A DNA stretch of 64,000 bases from Linyphia triangularis (Eukaryota > Arthropoda > Arachnida > Araneae > Linyphiidae), in NCBI GenBank assembly GCA_963978545.1, contig OZ021722.1:35295365-35359364 (forward strand), in the 5' to 3' direction. This document shows positions 13,074 to 24,989 of this stretch, in pieces. Below the pieces are notes generated by a model. That model was not told the origin of the DNA, ran no database searches, and saw only the letters and a program-made list of their open reading frames with translations. The position numbers were made by a program, and so were the translations under genes. Numbering within the stretch: the stretch's first letter is position 1; every line of letters begins with the position of its first letter.

Positions 13074-14234
13074 CTATGACAAAGCTAAATCATCAATTGA
13101 TGATGATTTCATCAATTCTAGAGATCTTTTATGGAAGAGAGGGATTTTTTTTTCAGGGACTAACGATGCATGAAGTGGATGTCACGGTCAGGTGGCAGAA
13201 TCCATAAGGGTTGACTTCTGTTACACCCCTCCATCCATCCCTTTCTGCTTTTCATTAATTTATTTGTCAGGACATATTGTTATTTTACGTTTGACTCAGC
13301 AACTCAGCATATTTTGATATTATACTGAGTGTCCTATACAGATTGCAATTAGGTTGATCTCTGCATCTATTTAATAAAGAAACGTTTGCCACTAACTTTT
13401 TTAGAGACGGGCGTATGACTTATGTTGGAACTTATCATGGGCCGCAGATTTATACAGAATTTTTTCTGTTAATTAATTGTTACCGATTCAACAATACAAA
13501 CAATTTCTGAAAACTGAAAAAAATATTGAACTTATTTTTTATCGCTATTTTTTTTTTCTGCTTTTTTTTCCAAATAATTCAAAATTAATAATTTCTAAGA
13601 TTGAGTAAATCATAGTATAAAAAAGAAGTGAATCTTTTGTTACAAAATGATTGTGTGACGTAGCCGAATTTTTTAATAAAATTATTTATACCACATCTCC
13701 AGATTCCTACATTTTAGATTATATCAATTGTGAGACGATGACAGTCGAAATCATTCAGTTTATTTTATGATAGAGTCGTTGTCTGTCGTAGTATTTGTTG
13801 CAGACTATCTTAATACATCCTCCAAGTTATTCCTGTAGTTATTCTTGATGAAAACTATTTATATGGTTTCTTCTGGCTACGGTAGTGGAGAAAGTTGTTC
13901 TACTTAATAAACACATACTATTTTGGACAAATTAAAATTATGCGAAAAAAAAAGTTCATACTGTGAAACTTGATTTTTGTTCTTTTGTACTGGTGGCTGG
14001 TTACACAAAAATCTATCACTGCCACGATTAACACTGTATTAAAAATAATGGGTAGGTAAAAATATTAAAAGTACTCAAAAGTAGGTGAGGATTCGTAAAA
14101 AGATAGCGTGATTTTCATGAGCAGTTTTGAAAGTAACTGAACTTCAATTTTTTATCCAACTCCTTTGGGAGGAAAAGGATAACTATAAAAGTTTTTTGAG
14201 ATCAAATATTATTATTGCAAAAAATAACATATTA
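13074..14234. other. AT-rich intergenic DNA, nothing identified
   Basis: Lies between the SINE and the Tc1-like element. No coding or structural signal is seen. Confidence 0.65.
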
Positions 14235-14745
14235 TACACTGAAGAATCAGAAAAAGTGGTACGCCTGTCTTAATATCATGTGGGTCCTCCACAAGCACGC
14301 ATAATTGCCACTACATTTCATAGCAGGGATTCGACTAAGGTCTGAAGGTATCCTGGAAGCAATTCACACCATGAATTTTGCAGGGCAGTCCACAGAGTGC
14401 GAGGTGGTGGAGATCTCTTCTAAACAGCACGTTGCAAGGCATCCCAGGCATACTCAATAATGTTCATGCTGGGAATTTAGGTGGCCAAGGGAGATGTCTA
14501 AACTCAAAAGAGCATTCCTGGAGCCAGTTTGTAGCAATTCTCAACGTGTGGGATTTAGCATTGTTCTGCTGGAATTGTCCAAGTCCGGCCGAATGCACCA
14601 TGGACATGAATGGGTGCAGGTGATAGGACAGGAGGCTTGCGTACCTGTAACCTGTCAGAGTCGTCTCTAAGTGCATCAGTGGTTCAATATCGCTCCAACT
14701 ACACACGTCCCATACCATCACAGAGGTTCCACCAGCATGAACAGC

Positions 14746-15113
14746 AGGGTGGTTCGAAAAAAAATATTTTTTTATTTTTGAAACGCATGAGGTAAAAAAA
14801 GTTGATATACATCTTGATAAAAAAAAAAAAATGTAAAAATTTTTTTGAAAAAAATAATATCTTCCAATCGCGCATTCACCTCAAAGTTTGTAGAAAATAA
14901 AAAAATAACTATTCTTCCTAAATTTTTTAAAATTTTTAAACGTTATATATTTGAAAGGCAATTGTTTTCAATGTGTAGTGAAAGGATGGTATAACACAGG
15001 AAAACACTATTTTATACATTTTAAAAACATATATTAATAATTAAAAATACTCAAAAGTAATATTTTTTGTATGAAATAATGATTTTTAACTGTAAAATGG
15101 ATACTAATGTTAT
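14746..15113. repeat. left long terminal inverted repeat
   Basis: Pairs with 16661-17015 in inverted orientation. Shared landmarks include GTTGATATACATCTTGAT, the AACGTTATATATTTGAAAGGC segment, GTATAACACAGGAAAACACT and AAAATGGATACTAATGTTAT. Confidence 0.85.
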
Positions 15114-16660
15114 TTCTTAATTTTTTTTTTAAGCATGCTGTTATTCATTTGGTTCACTTTTTTCAAGAGCTTTTTATCCCAGTGATGTACTCTGAAGGAA
15201 ACTTTTGTACAAAAGTCAGGCATTATGGATTTTTTTTTTTTTTTTTAAAGTGTTGTCCTAACGTCTTTTGTGTCAGCGCCACCCACTTTTGTCTTGTCTC
15301 TCTACATAAGCGCTCACAGCTTGTGAGTGACAAGAAAAAGAGTTGAAGTCTGATTTCAATGGTCCCTAGTAGCACAGAAACGATGTGGAACGTTGTGAAT
15401 CGGTCGTTTTGAAATGTCGGTGCACAATTTTAAAATTGGGATATTGTATTTATGTGAAACAAAACTATATGGCGTTTTTGACATGTTTGTTTGTAGAAAA
15501 ATCGTGTATTTTGAAACTATGCTCGGGCAGACAAGACAATCTTCCAGTGTTCCCCTGTTTCCTCCAATACAGTTGTGCTACCTTCCATGCACCAGTCTTT
15601 TCTAACTAATGTTTGTTTGTTACTCTTAACGAAGGAGGAGTCCTATTACAAGCATTCCAATTAATTATTTCTACGTAATCAGTGGCAATAAAGTTTGTGG
15701 CAGTTAAAATCAGTGGCAATTAAGTTATGTTGCCTTGAAATGCCTGATTGTCTTTCTCTAGTAAAGTTCTCGAGATTTCAGAACCCGACATCTCATTTCT
15801 CTTACATCGCTCCTTTCGTTCAAAATCATTGCCGAAATCAAAGGAGGAGAGCAAGCAAAGAAGGGAGGTATCAAGACAATTGAATTGCCTCATATATGTT
15901 CTTAAGTTCTAAAGTAAAGTAACTTTTTTTTTAATTTTTTTTTTAATCGAAATCAAATCAATGTAGCATGTAACAATTTAAAATAAAGAATACCACTTGT
16001 TTGAGTTTATCCGATGGTTTGCATTCACTCGCATAGACTCTAAATACTATGATTTCTGTTGTTAGCCATTAAAAACTCAGTCGAGGGAAATATGTCACAA
16101 TTCTTCAATTTTTTATCTATGAACCTTCAATTTTTGATCTCACTGAAAGATGTTGGTCCTGTTCTAATACTATCTACGTGTTTAAATAGTCGTCTGAATG
16201 GTAGTTCATTAGAGTATGGGAGGCATATATCCCAATGTAGTGGTCACCCAACGTGCAATTTGATCTGTCAGATTATTTCCAGCCAGTATTAATGGCTGTC
16301 CCAATCACAGTTCCAATCATGCACTATGATCCAATGAATAAGTAAGTAACTTTATGAGCATCAAAGGAAGAGAAGGCACCGCGAGAAAGGCCACCCAGAT
16401 TGAAACCCACCACAACACAGTTTTTATCAATGTTTCAAAGGTTATGCTCGAACCAATATTACTGAATAATTACTACTTTGATTTTTTTACCAAGTTCTAT
16501 CTACTTCATTCCACACAATACAAACTAATGTACCTCGATAATTTATTGATTGGTGTATTGTACAAATTGATGGCAAAATGGTATTTTTTGTATTTATTCA
16601 AAACTTTGAAGTGAATGCTTGAAGTAAATAAAACAATTTTATCAAAAATAAGTAACAAAT

Positions 16661-17015
16661 AACGTTAGTATCCATTTTATAGAAAAATAATTTTTTAACA
16701 AAAAAAATTATTTTTTAATATTTTAATTATTAATATATGTTTTAAAAATGTATAAAATAGTGTTTTCCTGTGTTATACCACCCTTTCACTACTCATTGCA
16801 AATTATTGCCTTTCAAATATATAACGTTTAGAAATTTTAAAAATTTAAGAAAAATAGTTATTTTTTGTATTTTCTCCGAACTTTGATGTGAATGTGCAAT
16901 CGGAAGATATATATATATTTTTCAAAATTTGTTTACAGTTTTTCTTATCAAGATGTGTATCAACTTCTTTTACCTCATGCATTTCAAAAATAATTTTTTT
17001 TTCCCGAATCACCCT
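16661..17015. repeat. right long terminal inverted repeat
   Basis: Inverted copy of 14746-15113 with small indels. Landmarks are AACGTTAGTATCCATTTTAT, AGTGTTTTCCTGTGTTATAC, GCCTTTCAAATATATAACGT and ATCAAGATGTGTATCAAC. Confidence 0.85.
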
Positions 17016-17733
17016 AATGAATGACATGACATGTAGGGTCCATGGATACATGAGGTTGTCTCCTTACCCATATACATCCATCTGCCCGATTCAATTGAAA
17101 ACGAGACTCATCAGACCAGGCAACGTGTTTCTAGTGATCAACATTCCAATGGCGGTATTCCAATTCTCGGCCCAGGCGAGTCGTAAAGCATTGTGCCGGG
17201 TAGTCAACAACGGTTCACGTGTGGGCTTTCGTCTTCAAAATCTCATGTTAATGATGGTCCTTTGAACTGTTTACATGCTGACACTTGTTGATACCCCAGC
17301 AGTGAAATTCGCAGCAATTTGTGGAAGTATTGCACTTCTATCTTCTTTAAGAATTCTCCTTAGTCGTCGATGGTCCCGTTCTTTCCAGGTCTTTTCCCGA
17401 CCGCACCGATGTCTGAGATTTAATGTTTTACCGGATAATTGATGTTTATGGTAAGCTCGTGAAATGGTTCACGGTACGTACGTGAAAATCCAAATTTCTT
17501 TGCCCCCTCGGAGATGCTATGCCTCATCTCTCGAGCGTCTACTATAACGCCACTTTAAAAGTCCCTTACATTTTGATAACCCGCCATTGTAGCAGGAGGA
17601 GATCTAACAGCTTTTTCAGATACCTGTTGTATTATATAGGTGCTTCAGATTACATTGCATAACGCTGATTGATGGCATACATCTGTTATTTGCAATCTCA
17701 CGCCTATGCCAGTTTTTCTCGCTCTTCTGTGTA

Positions 17734-19179
17734 TTTGGTAATTGGCCGAAATAGAACGCACTTGCAAAACGTGACATAACTCATTTTAGAAAAGGGAAGT
17801 TAGGCTCTGTAACAAAATTGATTCTTTATTATGTAAGTCACATTTTAGAATTTACATTTGGAGGTTACATTTCTATTAATTCTTTTAATAGAATGTTAAA
17901 TTTTTTAGCATTAAAGTGATTTTATCTCTGGAACACTTTTGTATATTACCTTTTCTCCTACATGTCTATATGAAATCTTAAATTTTATAACTTAAAAAAA
18001 AATTATTTATGAAACACACTCTAGCACTTTGTGCATCCTTCTTTTTGGCATCAATGAAATTTTCACTGAAATTCTACTTCTAATAGTTGAAGATATAAAC
18101 CCAGTGTTAACTGTTGTGAGTACACTGTTAAAAACTTTTTAATATCACAGTAAAATTTCTTGAAATATTTTAATGAACTATATCTTCCATTTTGAGTTTT
18201 GCTTCCAGGATCAATTCTTTAATCATTATAACTTCAGTATAAATAATATTTAGTGCTAAGTAGAAGAAAACAGGTCAAGTTGACAAACATTTTGACTTGG
18301 TTAAATAATAAAGATTGAATTACTTGGTGAATTTAATTTAATAATTATTTTCTTCGGTTTAAATTCTTAACTTTTTTTCCAAATTATTATTGCATATTAC
18401 AATTTAAAAAATTGAATAACTATTTTAAAGTAAAGTCGATTCTGATGTCAAGGAAGTGGGCAAATCTGCCTAATAAAGCTTAGATCAGATTCCTCATTTA
18501 ATTGATATGACTTCATTTAATTGATTGTTTACTGATCGGCAGTAAACATATGAAATATTTTAAAATTTTCTTTTTTGAACAAATTTTTAAGAAACAAAAT
18601 AATATTATTCTTATGTATTATAGCAGTACATTTTGAAAAACTATATAAGTCATCTAACATTTTTAAATTAGTCGATATAAGATTGCATGCTTAGAACATT
18701 GATATTTTCCCCAAATATTACTTCCATTTGTTCCATTACGCCATGTTTCTTTTGCATGTCCATATCCAGATATTTCGCAAAGATTTCTTCAAATAAACAG
18801 TATAAAACAATATTTTTTAAAAACAAACTAACAGAATATATCCCAAATCCAAAATTTATATTTATAAGAAGCAATCTCTGACTAACATCATAGAAATATA
18901 AAAAGAGGTGGCACACATTTGTGGACTTCAGTAGTTATTTAAATAAAAACTCTGGAATTTATCCCACAATATTATTTACAAAACGAAAAATAAAATAAAA
19001 TGAAATGAAATGAAATAAAATGGGGGAAAAAAATGAAATAAAAAAAAAAAAAATTAACAAAGTCTTCATAGATAGATTTTGTTTGTAACAATTTAACCCG
19101 ATACCCACCTAAAAATTCAATGTTCAGCCGAAAACCTTCCAATTTCTTCTGCAAATCTAAAATACTCACCTAAGTCAGA
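17734..19179. other. AT-rich intergenic DNA, nothing identified
   Basis: Short ORFs on both strands at 18660-18920 overlap each other in opposite frames and show no family resemblance. Confidence 0.65.
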
Positions 19180-19620
19180 AGAAATCGTCCTCTACGAAAC
19201 CCGAGTCTCGTCACACCCGACTCGGTTTCAATAAAACTCCACTCGGGCGACAAAAAAACTTGGAAAATTTTTCCGGGCTCCTGGTCAATCCCGGGACCGG
19301 AACGGGAACAATCGTCGGGGCGTGCTTCAGCCTCGACTCAAAACATGAAGGGGGAGGACGAGTGACTACAAACTCAGCCCTCTTTTCCTTAATTATTGCC
19401 GAGGGCCAATTTGTTTGCACCCGCCCCCCTCCCCCACGATTACTATCGGACAGACCCCCGAAGGCCCGATATTGGGTCTTTTGTCAATACGCCAGGCCAC
19501 GTGACTCGTGATGGCGGTAGCACCTTCCTTTCGTGTTTAATCACGGCGATCGTCGAACCCTTTTATTCGCCAGAGATCCAATTACCCTTTTTAGAATAGG
19601 GGGCCCCCACGTTGAGGAGG
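19180..19620. promoter_or_regulatory. GC-rich, CpG-containing island in the 3' flank
   Basis: A strong composition contrast with the neighbours. It contains ACCCGACTCGG / CTCGGGCGAC, CCCGGGACCGGAACGGG, CACGTGAC and GGCGATCGTCG. Small ORFs occur in several frames on both strands without any recognisable domain. It may be a promoter-like or regulatory island; no linked gene is visible. Confidence 0.35.
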
Positions 19621-22600
19621 TTATTGTGCTATGGGAATACACTGAAAAACGTGTGTTTGCTTGATTTGTGTTTGTGTGTGGTCTAGCATTGTTTCTGGAA
19701 ACCACCTTTATTGGTATGAATGAGGTGCACGTGTGAAACACGGAATAAATAAATAAATAAATAAAAAAAAAAAAACTACACGTTTAAGGAGTTAATTCCT
19801 TTAGTGCTTATAAAATTTGGGCACCCATGAAAAAATATTCCATATTTATTTAAACCTTTCAATAAGAAAATCGCTTCGATGCGTTGTGTGCAAAAGTGAC
19901 ATGCTGTGATTATTCTTTTGAAAGTAAGAATTGGAAATACACTTGTGCAAATCTTAAGCCTTTATAAATTTTTTCTTTTAACCTATTCAGTGGGTGAACT
20001 TAGATACATATATTTTTTTATTATCAAAGATGCATCTTTACTTATCACTACGATAAAGGAAACAACACACACTCCTCAAATTCAAATACTAAGTCTCCTG
20101 TGTGGGTATATATGCAAAAGAAAGAAATAACAATAATAATGTGCAGCAATCTTTGCCAACAATTTAAACACGGAAAAAGTTGGTCTTTAAGATGAAATAT
20201 TATTTCTCCTATCTTGCTTTCTCATACTTATAATCAGGTTCCTTATGAGCTTTGGTGGTCAAATTACTCGTCTCACCATTTTTGCTGCTACCAAGTTATG
20301 GTTGCTTTGAATAGTTCTACTAGGTATTCCATTGGGCAGCGTTCTATGGATGGCTGGTAAAAATTGGATCAAATGACAGAGGAATGTACATACGTTTTCG
20401 GATTTCTTTTTTTAGCAGTTATAGTCAAATTTTTAATCGTTTATCCAAGGTATTAGTGTGAAATATTAAATGATTGTAAATATGCATGGATTTGAAACGA
20501 ATATTTCATCATTGCAGACTTGAATGGATTTAGAAAACATAATTGCAGTAAATATAATTAGTTTAACTATATCATGTGGTCATGCAAAACTCAGTATATC
20601 AATAAAACATCCCAAGATCAAAAATTCTTTTGCTTCTAAAACATTATCTTTGTTATTATTAGGATAAAATATGTTGGATTTCAGAATTAAGAATACAAAA
20701 TAAGTTTTCAGACTGGAATTTTTAAGCTTCCTTAGAGACAACAAGAGTAGTTCATATTCAAAAAATACATATGAAGTAGAGAGCTTGTATGATAAATGTT
20801 TGATAATCAATTTTAATTTTGAAAATGAACTGAAAAACTGTAATATGCTCTTAACTTTTTTCAATTTAATAGAATGCTATACAAAATCATTAGAAAACTA
20901 AAAAGTATTGATGGTTAATTAACTTTTAATAATTACTAAATTATTAATAATTACACATTTAGAATTATTAAATTTTTAATAATAATTAAATGTTTAATTA
21001 AAAAAATTAGTGATATGAATTTAGTTTTAATTAAAAGTCGTTACAATTATCATACAGCGGTTCAAGTAATTTCGTGCAAAATTTTAAAAATCGTAAGAAG
21101 CTCTAAATAAGATAGTAAATTTAATTCATTGACTGAAATTAATTATTATAAATTTAATATAGGAAACATAAAATACATACACATTCACTCAGTTAAAATT
21201 CTTAAATTTTTTTCATCAGCGTTCTTTTTCTTTTAATATTAGTCTTTTAATCCATAACAATAATTTTTTTCTGTTATGATGAAAGAGATATCCAGATCTG
21301 TAATAATATACTGATATGAGGTGCTACAAAATAATATTTATACAAAAACTACTCTTTCGCACACTAAAGTTAAAATAAAAAGGGAAATTAACTAAAATTT
21401 GTATTTTTCAAGTTCGAATATTTTGCTTACTTTCTGCAAAAGTATTGTATGATAAAATTAAAGAAACTAAATAAGAAGTGCAGAAATTTTATCCCTTCAT
21501 AAAGGAAGTAAGAAAGCTTGCCAAAATTATATGTGATAGGTTGATCCATTTTAAAAGTCAATTTTCAACAAATCAATGAACTCAAATTATTAAATAATAT
21601 TAAACAATCCCTTATGTAGAAAACAAAATTATATTACTCATGTGAAAATATTTAAGAGATCTCACTTAAACAAATAGATTTATATTAAAATTTTTAAAAA
21701 TAAAAAGATATACATTAAGATAAATGCACGAAATAAGGACAACTTAAGGTTAGAGAATATTTAATTTTGAATCTAGCAATTTGCTGCAAAAACATGGTAT
21801 ACGTTTTAGTTGATTATTAAGCCACACAAAAAATTATTTTCTTCTGGGTTCATTTCAGAATACTTAAAATCTAGTTTTCCAGAAGTCCCAAATTGGTCAT
21901 ATTGAGGCAAATATAAATACAATTCTAAATAAATTAAAAAAAAAGAAAAAAATATTCAGTGAAATATCTCCTAAATTATACGATACATAAATATTCCTGA
22001 TCTGAGAACCTGAAAGTAGTATAAAAATAAGTTTTCTTAGCTATATAAAAGCTATAACGTTGATAAAACTGAAAAACAATGAATAAGTAATAGCCTTAAA
22101 TCTATAGCATGTCTTTGTTAGGCTACACATTTACCAAAAGCCCTTGTTTTTCCTATGGGCTTTATAAGCTAAAGTAAGTTGTATTTAATAATTAGACAAA
22201 AACAAGTATAAGTAGTAATTGTCATGAGTTTTATTTTTCGCTGTCAATGCTTTCAAATATTTATCTGTATGTACAAAAGGGCATGAAAACTACATCAAAA
22301 ACATTAACAAATAAAAAAAAAAAAATTAAAAACTGTACGTTTTAAAAAGAAAAACGATTTGAGTACCGAGGAAAATTTAACTTAATTACCAGTTTAATGG
22401 CAATTACAAAATTATTCTTTTTCCCCTACATAATTCTCAATCAGAAACACTTTTAATCTGTTAGATTATTATTTTTTTTTTATTTTAAATATTGCTGTGT
22501 ATTGGGGATAATTTTTCGAACTTTATGAATGACGTTCCAAAACTAATATATTTAAGGCTCAAATATGATCTTAAAATTCATCAATTGTTATCTACAAAAC

Positions 22601-23762
22601 AACATAATAAGTGCACTGTTCTTAAGATAAGAATTAATTATAGTCGATATGTAATATTTAAACACTTAAAATTTTGTATAATTGAATGAAAATTTCAATC
22701 CTAGTTAAAGGCTATGTCGATATATTATAAAGTTAGAAGCAATCGTTGAATTCTTACACATTTTATAAAATTTGTTGCTTAGAAAACACCTTAATAGCTG
22801 TCAGTATAAAATGATATTTAAATAAAAGTTCATTTTTGACCATCAACGAAATGAATATATTCATAGATTCAAATAATACAAATGTACAATGTGTTATTTA
22901 CATGGGAGTGTTACAAAAATTTGTAACTAATTCAAAATATACACTTTTCGTCATTTTATCATTGTATGAGTTATTATTGAAGTGTTTTACAGAATCCAAA
23001 TGTTTACACATAGATATAAGATATCAAAAGAATTATAAGAATTATTTTTTTACTAGAATACTAATAAGAAGTATTATATTATTATTTGAAGTATTTTATT
23101 ATTTGAAATGACCAAAATATATTAGAATTTTCTTTTATTAAAATAGAACCTCACTAACTTAAAAAGGTAATTGTGTTCATTAGTTCATTTAGGGAAAAAG
23201 GCCATTTCTATTCCCCATTAATAAAATTCAATGTTTTAAACTAAAAAACTCATGATTGTTTATAATGGCATCATAGAAAAAGGGTAAAATATTGCAACTG
23301 AACCGCATTTGGCTTTTTAAATGAAAGGCTGAAAAAATGTACATAAATGTAAGTTTTAACAAACCGAAGCATTTCTTTCTTCTTAAATAACGAAAGTACT
23401 TTTAATTTGACTTCTATAGAAATTCACCATTTAAACTTTTTTCTTAAATATCACATGTGTATTTTGGGGTTTTTCCATGTGAAGGCCATAAGATTAAAAA
23501 CTTTAATTATTATAAATATTAAATTTGAAGGTCATCAGATTTAAACCTAAATTTGTAATTGTAAATAAAAAAAAAGAATGATCTTTTATAATTAGTTTTA
23601 ATTTTATTTCTTTTTGAATTTATGATTATTTTCTACAACATTTGTGAATATTGGTTTTGGATCATTGTGGAATATTTACAAATTAAATAGAAATTTTACA
23701 ACTATTTCTTTATTAAAAACTCTTCATTAGATCAACTGAAAACTTTTCATATCATTATTCTA

Positions 23763-23763
<1 letters not shown>

Positions 23764-23793
<30 letters not shown>
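23764..23793. repeat. poly(A) run, 30 bp
   Basis: Uninterrupted A run in AT-rich flank. Confidence 0.95.
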
Positions 23794-23796
<3 letters not shown>

Positions 23797-24422
23797 TAAT
23801 TTATAACTAAAAATTTTTTATAGCGATTCCAAAATTACATTTACGTTAGTTTTACAAATACATTTTTAAAAAAAAATGAAATTCAAATTAATCATTAAGT
23901 AAAAGGTCATAGGTAAAATTGATTGAAATTGATAATGAAACTTTAAAAATGTAGTACAAGTATTTTAAATTAAATATTCAATTTTTAATGAAAATAAATT
24001 TGATTCTCTACTGTAATTAGAAAGAAAGCATCAGCTTGCTTTGCATTGCAAAAAATCTTAAAATCTACACATTTGATCCATTTTTGCACTTGTGTATTTT
24101 AGTAACCGAATTAGATTAATATTTTTGGCCGTTTTTTTTTTTTCTATTATCAATGAATCTGATACATACGAAAATGTTCATCAAATACTGAGTAGCCAAG
24201 TAGAAAATGTCACTATTTGCCTTGATTAGAATTTTTTTAATTTTGTAACTATCTATAGCATCATTTAAACTAGAGTAATTAGTTATTTAGTTAGAGAAAT
24301 TTGTCGTTCATACAAGCATAATTTTGTTAACTTCTCATGAAATTTTTAACCAGAATATTTATAAGAAAATGAAATTTCAAAAACTTAGCAAGGTTAGTTG
24401 CTGTTTATTGTTTAAAAAAAAT

Positions 24423-24426
<4 letters not shown>

Positions 24427-24456
<30 letters not shown>
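24427..24456. repeat. poly(A) run, 30 bp
   Basis: Uninterrupted A run downstream of the scro stop codon (reads as poly(T) on the gene strand). Confidence 0.95.
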
Positions 24457-24457
<1 letters not shown>

Positions 24458-24665
24458 GAAATTTGTCTATTTGTAATATGCACCTTACTCCTAATGTTTT
24501 AAAGTTCAAAAAGTACTCTGTTTAAATAAGAAATGAGATATAATTCTTAGATTAAAAGTCAACTGCCAAGTATTAAAACACTAAATTTATTTTTTAGGTT
24601 TTGAAATTCATTATTACATACATAATTTAAATTTCAGATGATTGCCTACATTATTTATAAATTGT

Positions 24666-24671
24666 TTTATT
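24666..24671 (-). terminator. candidate poly(A) signal AATAAA for scro
   Basis: TTTATT on the plus strand reads AATAAA on the minus strand, about 320 nt after the stop codon. Further copies lie at 24586-24591 and 24404-24409. The region is AT-rich, so chance matches are likely; the choice needs 3' transcript data. Confidence 0.25.
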
Positions 24672-24989
24672 AGATATATAATTTTCGAAATTCATATTGT
24701 TACGTACATTACTACACCATTTCACTGGTTTGAACTTTTTATCAATGTAGTTAAAGATATCGATATTCTTTTTTCTTTTATATGGGTGCAAGAACAGTAA
24801 ATTTTCTGGAAATTTGCCATATCATTGAAAAGAATTTCGACAGCCCCTAGAAAGATCTAAAAGTTTACAATCAACACAGTGTGCAAAATCAAAGTTTGCT
24901 CACTGCAAAAATGCAAATGGATATATACACAAAAATAAGTTCCTCATCAAAACAACTTTATACACTCGCAAAAAAAAGTCAATTTTCTG

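Larger units (their letters stand above)
14746..17015 (-). mobile_element. unclassified DNA element with about 360-bp terminal inverted repeats, inserted in the Tc1-like element
   Basis: The left arm (about 14746-15113) and right arm (about 16661-17015) are inverted copies that diverge mainly by indels in A/T runs. The ends read AGGGTGGTTCG and, inverted, AGGGTGATTCG. The element splits the transposase between its WSDESRF and VMVW blocks, so it is younger than the Tc1-like element. Target duplication is unclear: ATGAACAGC at the left resembles ATGAATGAC at the right only partly. The 1.5-kb interior is degenerate. On the minus strand at about 16141-16260 an open run contains NELPFRRLFKHVDSIRTGP, part of a W-x-x-C-L...N-E-L-P block that I associate with uncharacterised repetitive arthropod proteins without being able to name the family. 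Confidence 0.75.
14276..17587 (-). pseudogene. Tc1-like (DD34E) transposase pseudogene, split by insertion
   Basis: The protein reads from the ATG at 17587 (MAGYQNVRDF, then a premature stop) through helix-turn-helix-like remnants. The WSDESRFQLN block at about 17080-17110 contains the first catalytic Asp. The reading is broken at 17015 by a 2.27-kb insertion and resumes below 14746. The C-terminal half is open from 14721 to 14464 (VCSWSDIEPLMHLETTLTGY...), with FQQNNA where active relatives have FQQDNA, so the second catalytic Asp is changed to Asn. A frameshift follows, and MNIIEYAWDAL with the catalytic Glu is found in another frame near 14430-14470. Stops, frameshifts, a lost catalytic residue and the insertion make it inactive. 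Plus-strand ORFs over this region (16888-17265 among them) are antisense shadows. Confidence 0.9.
14237..17731 (-). mobile_element. Tc1/mariner-type element, interrupted by a second element
   Basis: The ends are imperfect inverted repeats: CACTGAAGAATCAGAAAAAG at the left, and CACAGAAGAGCGAGAAAAAC read inward from the right end. Each is flanked by TA (14235-14236 and 17732-17733), the Tc1/mariner target duplication. Without the insertion at 14746-17015 the element would be about 1.2 kb, the usual Tc1-like size. It carries a decayed minus-strand transposase (separate entry). Confidence 0.88.
19621..24665. other. AT-rich 3' flank of scro, nothing identified
   Basis: Very AT-rich with many homopolymer runs. 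No ORF has a recognisable domain; the longest (20580-20864 and 22836-23111) are Lys/Ile/Leu/Phe-rich, as expected from composition. The downstream end of the scro 3' UTR probably falls in its right part. Confidence 0.65.

Noticed and set aside
16888..17265. 125-codon plus-strand ORF
   Set aside because: Antisense to the Tc1-like transposase relic and crosses the junction with the inserted element.
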